64,000 bases of DNA. Origin: JBHJHP01 sp042219855. Lineage in GTDB: Bacteria; Bacteroidota; Bacteroidia; Bacteroidales; UBA5342. The stretch spans positions 1,116,001-1,180,000 of the forward strand of contig NZ_JBHJHP010000001.1 of NCBI RefSeq assembly GCF_042219855.1. The letters run 5' to 3'. Under the pieces are notes generated by a model. It worked only from the letters and a program-made list of their open reading frames with translations, did no database searches and was not told where the DNA came from. Positions 14,558 to 23,463 of the stretch are shown here, piece by piece (within the stretch, counting starts at the first letter, position 1; each line of letters begins with the position of its first letter). Position numbers and translations under genes: made by a program.

Positions 14558-16419
14558 TCCTTCTCGCTCAGTTCAAGCCAGCGCATCTCTGTCTCATCCA
14601 GTTCATCCATGATGGTTTGAATCCGGTTCGATTTATCCATCAACTCGTCATTGCTTAAATTTCCTGAACTCAGGGCCGATTCAATCTCTGTTTTTTCAGT
14701 TTCAAGCACACTGATTTTTTGTTCAAGCGCCTCCATCTCCTTACGTTCCTTCCACGTCAGCTTGTTGGTTGCTTTTTTAGGTTCCGGCTTTTTATCCGAC
14801 TGTTTTTGTTTCTGTTCTTCCTGTTGTTCCTGTCGCTGTTCTTCCTTTATTTTCAGACGAAATTCCGTATAGTTCCCGGGAAAATCCCTGACAACGGCAT
14901 TTCCTTCAAAAACAAACAGATGATCCACCACGCTGTCCATAAAAAAGCGATCGTGCGACACCACAATCAGTGAACCCTGAAACTCCTGCAGATAACTCTC
15001 CAGGATGCCCAGCGTCATGATATCGAGATCGTTAGTCGGTTCATCCAGAATCAGAAAATTCGGATTCTTCATCAGCACCGTCATCAGGTACAAGCGGCGT
15101 TTTTCCCCACCGCTCAGCTTTTCAACCAACACGTGGTGCATAGAGTTTGGAAACAGGAAATGGTTCAGATATTGCGCCGGAGTGACCTTATGCCCGTCAC
15201 CAAGTTCAATGTGCTCTGAAATATCCGTGATCACCTCAATCACCTTTTTACCGGAACTAAAGTCCATCCCATCCTGCCTGAAATAGCCGATATTAACGGT
15301 CTCACCGGTATCGATGGTACCGGAATCCGCTTTCAAGGCTCCTGTAAGAATATTCAGAAAAGTCGATTTTCCTGTCCCGTTCTCTCCTACTATTCCCAGT
15401 TTTTCGAACCGTGAAAATGTATAGGAGAAATCGTCCAGAATCGTAAGATTACCGAATGATTTATCGATATGCTTCAGTTCGATGATCTTCTTACCCATAC
15501 GGGATGATTTCACCCGGATATCCACCTGATCCTCGTTGAACCGCTGCGAAGCTTTATCCTTCAGGTTATAGTAATTATCTATCCTGTATTTGGCTTTATG
15601 GCTACGGGCTTTTGGCATCCGGTTCATCCAGTCCTGCTCCGTGCGCAACAGGTTCTGGGCTTTCTCCACTTCGGCCTTCATCACCTCTATGCGCTCTTCC
15701 CTTTTCTTAAGAAAATAACTGTAGTTGCCCTGGTAGGTATAAATGGTCTGATCCTCCAGTTCAATGATCTGGTTGCAGACACGATCCAGAAAATAGCGGT
15801 CGTGCGTCACCATAAACAGCGCTGCAGACATCCGTTGAAGGTATTCCTCCAGCCACTCAATCATATCCAGGTCCAGATGGTTGGTCGGTTCATCCAGGAT
15901 CATCAGATCAGGTTCACTGATCAGAATTACGGCAAGTGCCAGTCGTTTTTTCTGGCCTCCTGAAAGTTGTCCCACTTTCTGCTCAAAACGTGGTATCTTC
16001 AGTTTGGTCAACACCTGTTTTATCCTGACTTCATAGTCCCAGGCTTTGGCCACATCCATGGCATCAATGGCTTTCTGAATACGGTCAGGATCATTGCTTT
16101 CTACAGCCTCTTCATAATCCCTGACAATTGCCGCTGTTTTGTTGCTGACATCAAACAGAGTATCCACAACGGTCAGTTCCGGATCAAATTCTATATCCTG
16201 TTTCAGGTAGCCGATGGTCACATCCGGCAACACATTTACTGTGCCACCATCCGCAATGTCAAGACCGGTAATAATGTTCAGCAAGGATGTTTTGCCTGTA
16301 CCATTACGTGCTATCAGTGCCATGCGGCTGTTATCTGCAATGGTAAAATTAATGGCATCAAACATTAATATCTCGCCCCAGTACTTGCTTAAATCCTTTA
16401 CTTCTAACAGTGCTCCCAT
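14551..16419 (-). CDS. ABC-F family ATPase, Uup-like
   Basis: 622 residues with two ABC ATPase domains and no membrane segments, as in ABC-F proteins that act on ribosomes. Domain 1 has Walker A ARNGTGKTS, signature LSGGQKKR and Walker B LMILDEPTNHLDLD. Domain 2 has GENGTGKST, LSGGEKRR and FLILDEPTNDLD. The inter-domain linker (about residues 240-310) is long and charged. The C-terminus carries a Glu/Gln/Lys-rich stretch and a coiled coil (WKERKEMEALEQKISVLETEK), as in Uup. A strong hairpin lies 32 bases upstream of the start. Assignment to Uup over other ABC-F groups rests on the C-terminal domain. Confidence 0.9.
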   Translation of the reverse strand: MGALLEVKDLSKYWGEILMFDAINFTIADNSRMALIARNGTGKTSLLNIITGLDIADGGTVNVLPDVTIGYLKQDIEFDPELTVVDTLFDVSNKTAAIVRDYEEAVESNDPDRIQKAIDAMDVAKAWDYEVRIKQVLTKLKIPRFEQKVGQLSGGQKKRLALAVILISEPDLMILDEPTNHLDLDMIEWLEEYLQRMSAALFMVTHDRYFLDRVCNQIIELEDQTIYTYQGNYSYFLKKREERIEVMKAEVEKAQNLLRTEQDWMNRMPKARSHKAKYRIDNYYNLKDKASQRFNEDQVDIRVKSSRMGKKIIELKHIDKSFGNLTILDDFSYTFSRFEKLGIVGENGTGKSTFLNILTGALKADSGTIDTGETVNIGYFRQDGMDFSSGKKVIEVITDISEHIELGDGHKVTPAQYLNHFLFPNSMHHVLVEKLSGGEKRRLYLMTVLMKNPNFLILDEPTNDLDIMTLGILESYLQEFQGSLIVVSHDRFFMDSVVDHLFVFEGNAVVRDFPGNYTEFRLKIKEEQRQEQQEEQKQKQSDKKPEPKKATNKLTWKERKEMEALEQKISVLETEKTEIESALSSGNLSNDELMDKSNRIQTIMDELDETEMRWLELSEKDQ

Positions 16420-16450
16420 CTTAAAATTTTATGGTGCAAAGAAACAAAAT

Positions 16451-16489
16451 AAATGTTAGGGACATCCGATTCGGGTGTCCCTAACATTT
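16451..16489. promoter_or_regulatory. Strong 14-bp hairpin between the acyl-CoA dehydrogenase and ABC-F genes
   Basis: AAATGTTAGGGACA (16451-16464) pairs perfectly with TGTCCCTAACATTT (16476-16489) around an 11-base loop that itself contains CCGA/TCGG. It lies just upstream of the ABC-F start on the minus strand and after a normal terminator of the preceding gene. It could be a second terminator or a leader element of the ABC-F gene. Confidence 0.6.
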
Positions 16490-16510
16490 ATTATTTCATT
16501 TAATTCAGTA

Positions 16511-16547
16511 CCAAAGAAAACAAAAAACCCGGCTAAACTTAGCCGGG
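16511..16547 (-). terminator. Terminator of the etfB-etfA-acyl-CoA dehydrogenase unit
   Basis: CCCGGCTAA (16528-16536) pairs with TTAGCCGGG (16539-16547). On the minus strand it is followed by a run TTTTTTGTTTTC. It starts 26 bases after the dehydrogenase stop codon. Confidence 0.85.
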
Positions 16548-16572
16548 CTATAGACTTGAAAATTTTTCTCAA

Positions 16573-18279
16573 TTAAGCAAACTTATAATTGCTCATCTGA
16601 TCGATGCTGAAGTTTTCAATGAAATCAGCATGTTTGTGGTTTTCAGATTTCGCAAACTGCAGGAATACCTGGGCAGACCTTCTGAAACGGTCATCGCGGT
16701 TGGTATCCAGTACAAGTAAGTAACTCATAATAATATTACCAGCCATTTCAACCAGACGACGAGCCTGGAAATCAAGGTATTCATTATCTTTCAATGCCTG
16801 TACCTTGTTAACAGTTTTTTCGTATTCCTCTGTCATACCGATCAGTGTTCGGCGCATCGGATGCAACTCAGGCACCAGGTCCTGCATCTCGTATTCCCGC
16901 ATCTGTGCCAGCAGACCATGTGTTGTTACACCACGGATGGCAGCCACCACCTGCAGCTGTGTCGTTCCCTCGTAAATAGAAGTGATACGGGCATCACGGT
17001 AAATCCGTTCTACCGGATAATCTTTCATAAAACCGGATCCACCATGAATCTGCACGGCATCATACGCATTCTGGTTACAGAACTCACTGGACAATCCTTT
17101 TGCCAGTGGTGTAAACATATCGGCCAGTTTCTGATATTTCTTCATTTCCGCACGCTCATCTTTTTCCAGTGAACGCTCTTCGGCAATGTGCATATATGTT
17201 TTGTAAATATCCACAAAACGCGATGTTTCATATAACAGTGTTCTGGAGGCATCCAGTTTGGCTTTCATAATGGACAGCATCTCGTATACTGCCGGAAAAT
17301 CCAGAATCGCCTTATCAAACTGCTGACGTTCCTTGGCATAAGCCAGTGCTTCCTGATATGCGGCTTCTGATACACCTACCGACTGGGCAGCAATACCCAG
17401 ACGGGCACCATTCATAAGGGCCATTACATATTTTATGAGACCCAGGCGACGTGATCCAACCAGTTCTGCTTTGGCATTTTTAAATACCAGTTCACAGGTT
17501 GGCGACCCTTTAATCCCCATCTTATTTTCGATGCGGCGCACAGAAACACCACCATCATTTTTATCGTATATAAACATGGACAATCCACGACCGTCTGTTG
17601 TTCCTTCCTCGGAACGGGCAAGCACAAGTGAAATATCGCCATCACCATTTGTGATGAAGCGTTTTACGCCATTCAGAATCCACTCGTCTTTCTTTTCATT
17701 GTAAGTCGCTTTCAGCATCACAGCCTGAAGGTCAGAACCGGCATCCGGCTCAGTCAGGTCCATAGCCATGGTTTCTCCTGCACAAACACGGGGCAGATAT
17801 CTTTCCTTCTGTTCCTCAGACGCAAACTCATTTATGGTTTCAGCACAGTCCTGCAATCCCCAGATATTTACAAAACCGGCATCAGCACGCGATACGATAT
17901 CTGCGGCCATAATGTATGGTACAATCGGGAAATTCAGTCCGTTATACTGACGCGGCAAGGTAATCCCCATCAGTCCAGCTTTAACCAGGGCGTCAATATT
18001 TTCAGCAGTTCCCTTGGCGTACTGCACACCATGATCAATGAGTTTGGGACCTTCGGCATCAACCGATTCTGCATTCTCTGCAATGATATCCCCACTGATC
18101 TCCCCTACAATTTTCAGCACCTCATCATAGCTGTTCATGGCATCCTCGAAATCTATCGGGGCATAATCGAACTTATCTTTTTCAGTAAAATTTCTCTCTT
18201 TTAACGCCACAATCTTTTTCATCAGCGGATGGTCGAGATGAAACCTTAAATCGGGGTTATCTGTATAATAATTAGCCAT
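16573..18279 (-). CDS. Acyl-CoA dehydrogenase
   Basis: 568 residues, longer than the typical 380 because of N- and C-terminal extensions seen in a Bacteroidota/FadE-like group. The FAD/substrate motifs MAMDLTEPDAGSDLQ (about 170-185) and GIKGSPTCEL are visible. The catalytic glutamate lies in SIYEGTTQLQ (about residue 440), and a C-terminal helical extension follows to residue 568. It oxidises an acyl-CoA to a 2-enoyl-CoA and passes electrons to the ETF. It is the last gene of etfB-etfA-acd, 24 bases after etfA, and has its own terminator, so the module is self-contained. Substrate chain length is not evident. Confidence 0.92.
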   Translation of the reverse strand: MANYYTDNPDLRFHLDHPLMKKIVALKERNFTEKDKFDYAPIDFEDAMNSYDEVLKIVGEISGDIIAENAESVDAEGPKLIDHGVQYAKGTAENIDALVKAGLMGITLPRQYNGLNFPIVPYIMAADIVSRADAGFVNIWGLQDCAETINEFASEEQKERYLPRVCAGETMAMDLTEPDAGSDLQAVMLKATYNEKKDEWILNGVKRFITNGDGDISLVLARSEEGTTDGRGLSMFIYDKNDGGVSVRRIENKMGIKGSPTCELVFKNAKAELVGSRRLGLIKYVMALMNGARLGIAAQSVGVSEAAYQEALAYAKERQQFDKAILDFPAVYEMLSIMKAKLDASRTLLYETSRFVDIYKTYMHIAEERSLEKDERAEMKKYQKLADMFTPLAKGLSSEFCNQNAYDAVQIHGGSGFMKDYPVERIYRDARITSIYEGTTQLQVVAAIRGVTTHGLLAQMREYEMQDLVPELHPMRRTLIGMTEEYEKTVNKVQALKDNEYLDFQARRLVEMAGNIIMSYLLVLDTNRDDRFRRSAQVFLQFAKSENHKHADFIENFSIDQMSNYKFA

Positions 18280-18303
18280 TGTTTCTAAATTTAAGATTAA
18301 ACC

Positions 18304-19323
18304 TTACTTGGTGTTTTGTTTGTAGTATTTGATCATTTTCGGGATGATGTTCTCCAGGTTCCCGTGAATGGCATAATCGGCAATGCGATTGATTGGTGCA
18401 TTCGGATCATTATTAATTGAAATAATCATGGCACTCTCTTCCATTCCGGCCACATGCTGAATCTGACCCGAAATACCGCAGGCAATATACAGCTTGGGTC
18501 TTACGGTAACACCGGTCTGCCCGATCTGTCGGTCCTTTTCGCAGAAGCCGGCATCAACAGCCGCTCTGGATGCGCCAACCTCAGCACCAAGAACAGAAGC
18601 CAGTTCAAACAACAGATCGAAATTCTCCTTTGAACCGACCCCATAACCACCGGATACGATAATGGATGAATTCTTGATGTTCACTTTGGATTTCTCCATG
18701 TGGCGCTCAATGATTTTCACCACCAGATCTTCCTCTGAAAGCATTTTATCCACATCAATCTTCTGGGTCTTTCCTTTATAAATGTCAGAAACGATTTCTT
18801 TTTTCATCACCCCTTCGCGAACTGTAGCCATTTGTGGTCTGCAGTCAGGATTGATAATGGTTGCCACGATATTTCCACCAAAAGCCGGACGAATCTGATA
18901 CAGCAGGTTTTCATACGTTTTACCTGCCTTTTTATCCACATGAGGACCAATTTCCAGGGAAGTACAATCTGCGGTTAAACCACTGTGTAAGGCCGAAGAA
19001 ACACGAGGTCCAAGATCGCGTCCCACACTTGATGCACCCATAAGGCCAATCTGTGGCTTTTCTTCCTTAAACAGTTCAATCAATATTTTAGAATGCGGTA
19101 AAGTAGTGTACGGACTTAATCGCGGATCATCACCAACGTGCAGTACATCCACACCATATTTAAACACATATTTACCTATATTTTCCAGCTTTGATCCCAA
19201 TGCAACAGCTTCGAGTTTACAGTTCAGTTCATTGGCGAGCGTACGTCCCTTGGTCAGTAATTCAAGGCTGACATCAGCCACGTGACCATCTTCTATTTCC
19301 AGATATACAAAAACGTTATTCAT
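18304..19323 (-). CDS. etfA: Electron transfer flavoprotein subunit alpha (FixB family)
   Basis: 339 residues. The C-terminal FAD-binding domain has the typical block SGGYGVGSKENFDLLFELA...VGASRAAVDAGF, then GQTGVTVRPKLYIACGISGQIQHVAGM and ISINNDPNAPINRIADYAIHGN. The N-terminal domain (about 1-190) is the ETF alpha/beta fold. With EtfB it forms the soluble heterodimer that accepts electrons from acyl-CoA dehydrogenase. The dehydrogenase gene follows at once, and etfB precedes by 24 bases. Confidence 0.96.
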   Translation of the reverse strand: MNNVFVYLEIEDGHVADVSLELLTKGRTLANELNCKLEAVALGSKLENIGKYVFKYGVDVLHVGDDPRLSPYTTLPHSKILIELFKEEKPQIGLMGASSVGRDLGPRVSSALHSGLTADCTSLEIGPHVDKKAGKTYENLLYQIRPAFGGNIVATIINPDCRPQMATVREGVMKKEIVSDIYKGKTQKIDVDKMLSEEDLVVKIIERHMEKSKVNIKNSSIIVSGGYGVGSKENFDLLFELASVLGAEVGASRAAVDAGFCEKDRQIGQTGVTVRPKLYIACGISGQIQHVAGMEESAMIISINNDPNAPINRIADYAIHGNLENIIPKMIKYYKQNTK

Positions 19324-19347
19324 AATCCTTTCTTTTACTGATGAGGT

Positions 19348-20220
19348 TTAACCTATGGTATGATTCAGAATCAGTTCCTTCATCAGATCTTCGATATCTT
19401 CATCGTTCGAAGTAAGGATCTTAGATTCTTTAGCCTGAAATACAATGTTCTCTATTGCTTTCACCTTTGTTGGTGATCCGGATAAACCAAGTTGTTCCGA
19501 TTCGGCTTTGATATCAGCGGCCGTCACCTCCTGAATATTAAGGTAAGGTCTTTCGCTGTACATAACCATGTAATCTTCATTCTCGTCTACCCGTTCGGTA
19601 ACTGTCTTGGCATGCTTATATTTCATTAATAAACGGGCATTTCTCGGACGGCATGCAGCTGCTGAACTGTTAACGGTCACAACAATCGGCAGCGGCCCTT
19701 CAACGGTTTCAACACCACGCTCTAAACGGCGTTTAACCACAACCTTGCCCTTTTCGGCAGATAAAATCTCCTCTGAATAGGTTACCTGTGGAATGCCTAG
19801 CTTTTCAGCCACCTGCGGCCCCACCTGTGCAGTATCACCATCAATAGCCTGACGTCCCGCAACAATCAGATCAAACGGCCCGATTTTCTCTATGGTTCTG
19901 GCCAGTGCATAAGAGGTGGCCAAGGTGTCAGAACCGGCAAAGGCACGGTCTGTCAACAGAAAACCATTGTCCGCACCCCGGTATAAACCTTCACGGATAA
20001 TTTCAGAAGCACGGCCCGGTCCCATCGTCAGGATGGAAACTGTGGCTCCGGCATACTTATCTTTTAATCGTAGCGCCTGTTCGAGTGCATTCAAATCTTC
20101 AGGATTGAAGATGGCTGGCAGAGCGGCCCTGTTTACGGTACCATCTGCTTTCATGGCATCTTTCCCAACATTTCTGGTATCGGGAACCTGTTTTGCCAAT
20201 ACGAGAATTTTTAAACCCAT
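19348..20220 (-). CDS. etfB: Electron transfer flavoprotein subunit beta (FixA family)
   Basis: 290 residues. Family features are KILVLAKQVPDT at the N-terminus, NPEDLNALEQALRLKDK, ALARTIEKIGPFDLIVAGRQAIDGDTAQVGPQVAEKLG (AMP/FAD-proximal ETF-beta signature) and the recognition-loop region near ACRPRNARLLMKYKHAK. It is the first gene of a three-gene unit with etfA and acyl-CoA dehydrogenase. Whether this ETF is a simple electron carrier or takes part in bifurcation cannot be told from the visible motifs. Confidence 0.96.
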   Translation of the reverse strand: MGLKILVLAKQVPDTRNVGKDAMKADGTVNRAALPAIFNPEDLNALEQALRLKDKYAGATVSILTMGPGRASEIIREGLYRGADNGFLLTDRAFAGSDTLATSYALARTIEKIGPFDLIVAGRQAIDGDTAQVGPQVAEKLGIPQVTYSEEILSAEKGKVVVKRRLERGVETVEGPLPIVVTVNSSAAACRPRNARLLMKYKHAKTVTERVDENEDYMVMYSERPYLNIQEVTAADIKAESEQLGLSGSPTKVKAIENIVFQAKESKILTSNDEDIEDLMKELILNHTIG

Positions 20221-20392
20221 AATGTATCAGTTTTTTAAAAAACAACACACAAAAATAGTCGCCAACCCATGTTAAGCAAGCTATCCCGGGAATCCACCGA
20301 ATATGTTCTTTAGCATAAAAAGCATACTACCTATATAATTATCTGAATATCTATCTCTTACACTACGAGTCCATTCATTCTTTGGGGTTTTG

Positions 20393-20400
20393 CAAACGTA
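20393..20400 (-). promoter_or_regulatory. Possible -7 box for etfB
   Basis: The minus strand reads TACGTTTG, matching TAnnTTTG. It implies a leader of about 165 bases; no -33 TTTG is found at the right distance. Confidence 0.35.
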
Positions 20401-20504
20401 GTTTATATTAATTCTGTTTAAAGATAGGCTGCTGATATAAAGTGATCCGGTTACTTTTGGTTCTTTAGTTAATAAAATTATACGCTATGCGAAACAGTAT
20501 GAAA

Positions 20505-20536
20505 TTTGATTATTATTTTTATTTAATCTAAATTTG
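20505..20536 (+). promoter_or_regulatory. Bacteroidota promoter, both elements
   Basis: TTTG (20505-20508), 20-base spacer, TAAATTTG (20529-20536): full agreement with the -33/-7 consensus. The expected start site is about 70 bases before the ATG at 20613. Confidence 0.7.
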
Positions 20537-20612
20537 TTATGATTTACCTTTTCAGGGCTTGCATTCATAACTCTCCTCCATTGAATTATTAACCTGAAAA
20601 AGCGTTTTGCAC

Positions 20613-21872
20613 ATGAAAACACCATTCCTTTATTTCCTTCTGGCTATGCCTATGGCTCTGTCTGCTCAGGATTGCTTTACGGATTACAAATTTAAGCGGA
20701 CTGTCAGCCTGACATCAGAAACGGACGTAACAACAATTTCGGCTCACACTGTAGCTATACCGTGGCAAACCAAAGAATTGTATGATGCCGGCAAGCTTAT
20801 GGCGGACGGAACCGATATCCGGGTCACCGATGCGTCGTGTAACGAACTGCCCTTTTTTGTACAGGGTATACCTGATTATGAAAATAACGTATTGTATGTA
20901 AGGGTTCCTGACATAACAGAAGAGGGTTTAACCCTGACTGTGTATTATGGTAAAAGCAGTGAAACAGCCAGCAAAATTGACGGGCCCTCAGTCTTTGATC
21001 TATTTTTTGATGATTTTGAAGATGGAGAACTCGGCACGGACAGATGGACTACAGTCGGGCAGTATACCAAATGGACTGAGGCTGACGGTAAGATGACCTA
21101 CAATGGCGCTTACGGCAACGGCAACATGTTTTTATACGTTACCACAAAAGCCTATTTTGAAGGAAAACTCACGTTCGATTTCACAGCCTCTGCCAGCAAC
21201 TCCAAGTTTTTTGGAATAGCTGATACAGCCGGCCTGAACCGGTTTGGATTCAGATATAAATCCGGAGCCAGATCTTATGATACCCTTGATATTGTAGCTA
21301 CCCTGAAGGATACCATAAATGGCGGCACTTCGGATGGTAAGACCTACCCTTTTGTTAAAACACCAAGGGATATACCTAATATTGTCAGTATTTCGGCTTA
21401 TGTGGACGAGCAAAACAAAGCGCAGGTTACCCACTTTAAGAATTTTAATACCGGTGATGAAAACAGGGATACATTTCAGGTCAGCTTTTTAGATATGTAT
21501 GTGATGCGCCCGTTCTTTTCTTCCTTTGGTGTAGATATTGATATGGATTTTGTGGGCATCAGAACGTCACCAGGCGCTTATCCGCTAATTGCATGGAACG
21601 ATGAAGAATATCTGGCAACATCCACAAAAAACATTTCAGAAGAGAATAAACCACTAATTTATCCGAATCCCGGAAAGGGCATACTGAACTTCACTGAAGG
21701 TATTGAAAGACCGACCAGAATTACAATATTTGATATTTCAGGAAAGCTGGTTTACAGTTCAGATTTCATTCCTGTTCTCCATGTTCAGCACCTGAATTCA
21801 GGACAATATGTACTTAAAGCAGACTACCCGGATCGGCAGGTAAACTATTCAAAATTCAGCATTGAAAAATAA
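20613..21872 (+). CDS. DUF2341/LamG-like secreted protein with T9SS sorting domain
   Basis: 419 residues from the ATG at 20613; an in-frame TTG six bases earlier is less likely. The signal peptide is MKTPFLYFLLAMPMALSAQ. Residues about 20-130 match the DUF2341 pattern (FKRTVSLT...FVQGIPDYENNVLYVRVPDI...LTVYYGKSS). Residues about 130-330 look like a concanavalin-A-type lectin domain (FFDDFEDGELGTDRWT...KFFGIADTAGLNRFGFRY). The C-terminus (IYPNPGKGILNFTEG; ITIFDISGKLVYSS; LNSGQYVLKADY) is a T9SS type A sorting domain. It is therefore probably a surface carbohydrate-binding protein. It has its own promoter and a strong terminator. Confidence 0.82.
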   Translation: MKTPFLYFLLAMPMALSAQDCFTDYKFKRTVSLTSETDVTTISAHTVAIPWQTKELYDAGKLMADGTDIRVTDASCNELPFFVQGIPDYENNVLYVRVPDITEEGLTLTVYYGKSSETASKIDGPSVFDLFFDDFEDGELGTDRWTTVGQYTKWTEADGKMTYNGAYGNGNMFLYVTTKAYFEGKLTFDFTASASNSKFFGIADTAGLNRFGFRYKSGARSYDTLDIVATLKDTINGGTSDGKTYPFVKTPRDIPNIVSISAYVDEQNKAQVTHFKNFNTGDENRDTFQVSFLDMYVMRPFFSSFGVDIDMDFVGIRTSPGAYPLIAWNDEEYLATSTKNISEENKPLIYPNPGKGILNFTEGIERPTRITIFDISGKLVYSSDFIPVLHVQHLNSGQYVLKADYPDRQVNYSKFSIEK

Positions 21873-21922
21873 CATCATATACTGAACCGGTGACGGGTAT
21901 TTCACCGGATTAATTAAAAAGC

Positions 21923-21961
21923 AAAAGAGCTGCTACCGGAAAACCGGCAACAGCTCTTTTT
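21923..21961. terminator. Bidirectional terminator
   Basis: AAAAGAGCTG (21923-21932) pairs with CAGCTCTTTT (21951-21960), and inside it CCGG-AAAA-CCGG forms the tip. A-rich left and T-rich right flanks serve both the plus-strand DUF2341 gene and the minus-strand gltD. Confidence 0.85.
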
Positions 21962-21982
21962 ATCGTTTGAAAAATCGCTAAA

Positions 21983-23407
21983 TTATACGTTCAGAAACTG
22001 ATGAACCTTTGCAGCCATCTGCCGGGCATCTTCTATGGCGCGAACTACCAGACTGGCACCCATAGCAGCATCACCTGAGGCAAACACTTTATCATTACTA
22101 ATGGATTGTCTGCTATCATTCACCTTAATGTTACCTCTGCCATCGAGTTCAAGGCCCAGTTCATTTACAAGTCCTTCGTGTACGCAGTGTACAAATCCCA
22201 TGGAAAGCAATACCAGATCACAATCAATTATTTTGTTCGATCCGGTTATCTCAACCATTTCCATGCGACCATCAGCGTTTTTACGCCACTCCACGGTAAC
22301 TACCTCGGCCTGTTTTACCTTACCGTTTTCTCCTATAAAACGCTTGGTAGCTAATGCCCACTCACGCTCGCAACCTTCTTCGTGCGATGAAGAAGTCTTT
22401 ATCACATTCGGCCAGTAAGGCCATGGATTGCCAAATGCACGCTTTGTTGGTGGTTTCGGCATAATTTCGATCTGACGAACCGCTTTTGCTTTCTGGCGGA
22501 TAGAAGTACCCACACAGTCGCTACCGGTGTCGCCACCACCAATGACCAGCACATTTTTACTTTCTGCCAGAATACGCTCTTTAGCTGCATATTTCTGACC
22601 TCTGTTGACTTTGTTCTGCTGTTTCAGAAAGTCCATGGCGTAGTGAATCCCTTCCAGATCACGTCCTTCCACAGGCAGATCTCTTGGTTTCATTGCACCG
22701 ATAGCCAAAACGACTGCATCATATTCTTTCAGCAGTTGTTCGCCGGTAATATCCACGCCTACATTGGTATTGGTTTTAAATTCAATACCTTCGTCCACCA
22801 GAACCTCAAGGCGCCGGTCAATAACTTTCTTACTCAGTTTAAAATCCGGAATACCGTAACGCAAAAGACCTCCGATGGCGTCGTCTTTTTCAAAAACGGT
22901 CACTGAGTGTCCCCAGGCATTCAGTCGCTCAGCAGCAGACAGACCTGCCGGTCCGCTACCGATAACGGCCACTTTTTTACCGGTTCTCACCTTTGGTGGC
23001 TTCGGCACCACATAGCCGAGTGCAAATGCTTTCTCAGCAACCGAGCACTCGTTTTCACGAATAGTCACCGATTCGTTATGAATATTCAATACACATGATT
23101 TCTCGCACAAAGCCGGACAGATACGTCCTGTAAATTCAGGAAATGCATTCGACTCTGTTAATATTTCATATGCTTCTTTATAATTTCCTCTGTAAAGTGC
23201 ATCCTGCCATTCCGGGATTTTACTGGCTACAGTACAAGCCCAGTGGCAAAAGGGTACACCACAATCCATACATCTGGAAGCCTGGAGTTTGCGATCCTCA
23301 TCGTTCAGCGTCTGTTCAACTTCACTGAAGTCCTCTATACGCTCCTCAACCGGTCGGTATCCTCCATCTTTTTTGGCAACTTCCATAAAACCTTTTGGAT
23401 TTCCCAT
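21983..23407 (-). CDS. gltD: Glutamate synthase small subunit (NADPH-dependent)
   Basis: 474 residues, the normal length. The N-terminal domain has the two-cluster ferredoxin-like Cys pattern (CMDCGVPFCHWACTVASKIPEW, about residues 43-64; CPALCEKSCV, about 97-106). The FAD-binding motif VIGSGPAGLSAAERL is at about 150 and the NAD(P)-binding motif VIGGGDTGSDCVGTS at about 290. GltD passes electrons from NAD(P)H to the GltB subunit for making glutamate from glutamine and 2-oxoglutarate. It follows gltB by 56 bases on the same strand, and a bidirectional terminator lies behind it. Confidence 0.97.
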   Translation of the reverse strand: MGNPKGFMEVAKKDGGYRPVEERIEDFSEVEQTLNDEDRKLQASRCMDCGVPFCHWACTVASKIPEWQDALYRGNYKEAYEILTESNAFPEFTGRICPALCEKSCVLNIHNESVTIRENECSVAEKAFALGYVVPKPPKVRTGKKVAVIGSGPAGLSAAERLNAWGHSVTVFEKDDAIGGLLRYGIPDFKLSKKVIDRRLEVLVDEGIEFKTNTNVGVDITGEQLLKEYDAVVLAIGAMKPRDLPVEGRDLEGIHYAMDFLKQQNKVNRGQKYAAKERILAESKNVLVIGGGDTGSDCVGTSIRQKAKAVRQIEIMPKPPTKRAFGNPWPYWPNVIKTSSSHEEGCEREWALATKRFIGENGKVKQAEVVTVEWRKNADGRMEMVEITGSNKIIDCDLVLLSMGFVHCVHEGLVNELGLELDGRGNIKVNDSRQSISNDKVFASGDAAMGASLVVRAIEDARQMAAKVHQFLNV

Positions 23408-23463
23408 CTTATACTATTTTATTCGGGTCAAGCCCTTGTAATCAATTGTGTTTATTAACTCTA

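Larger units (their letters stand above)
20221..20612. other. Divergent intergenic region between etfB and a T9SS cargo gene
   Basis: No gene is visible in this 392-base AT-rich stretch. It carries divergent promoters: TACGTTTG on the minus strand (20400-20393) for etfB, and a complete TTTG-N20-TAAATTTG set on the plus strand for the downstream gene. Confidence 0.6.

Noticed and set aside
14551..16419. Transporter ATPase or antibiotic-resistance ABC-F
   Set aside because: No membrane partner is present, and the C-terminal coiled coil fits Uup rather than a resistance protein.
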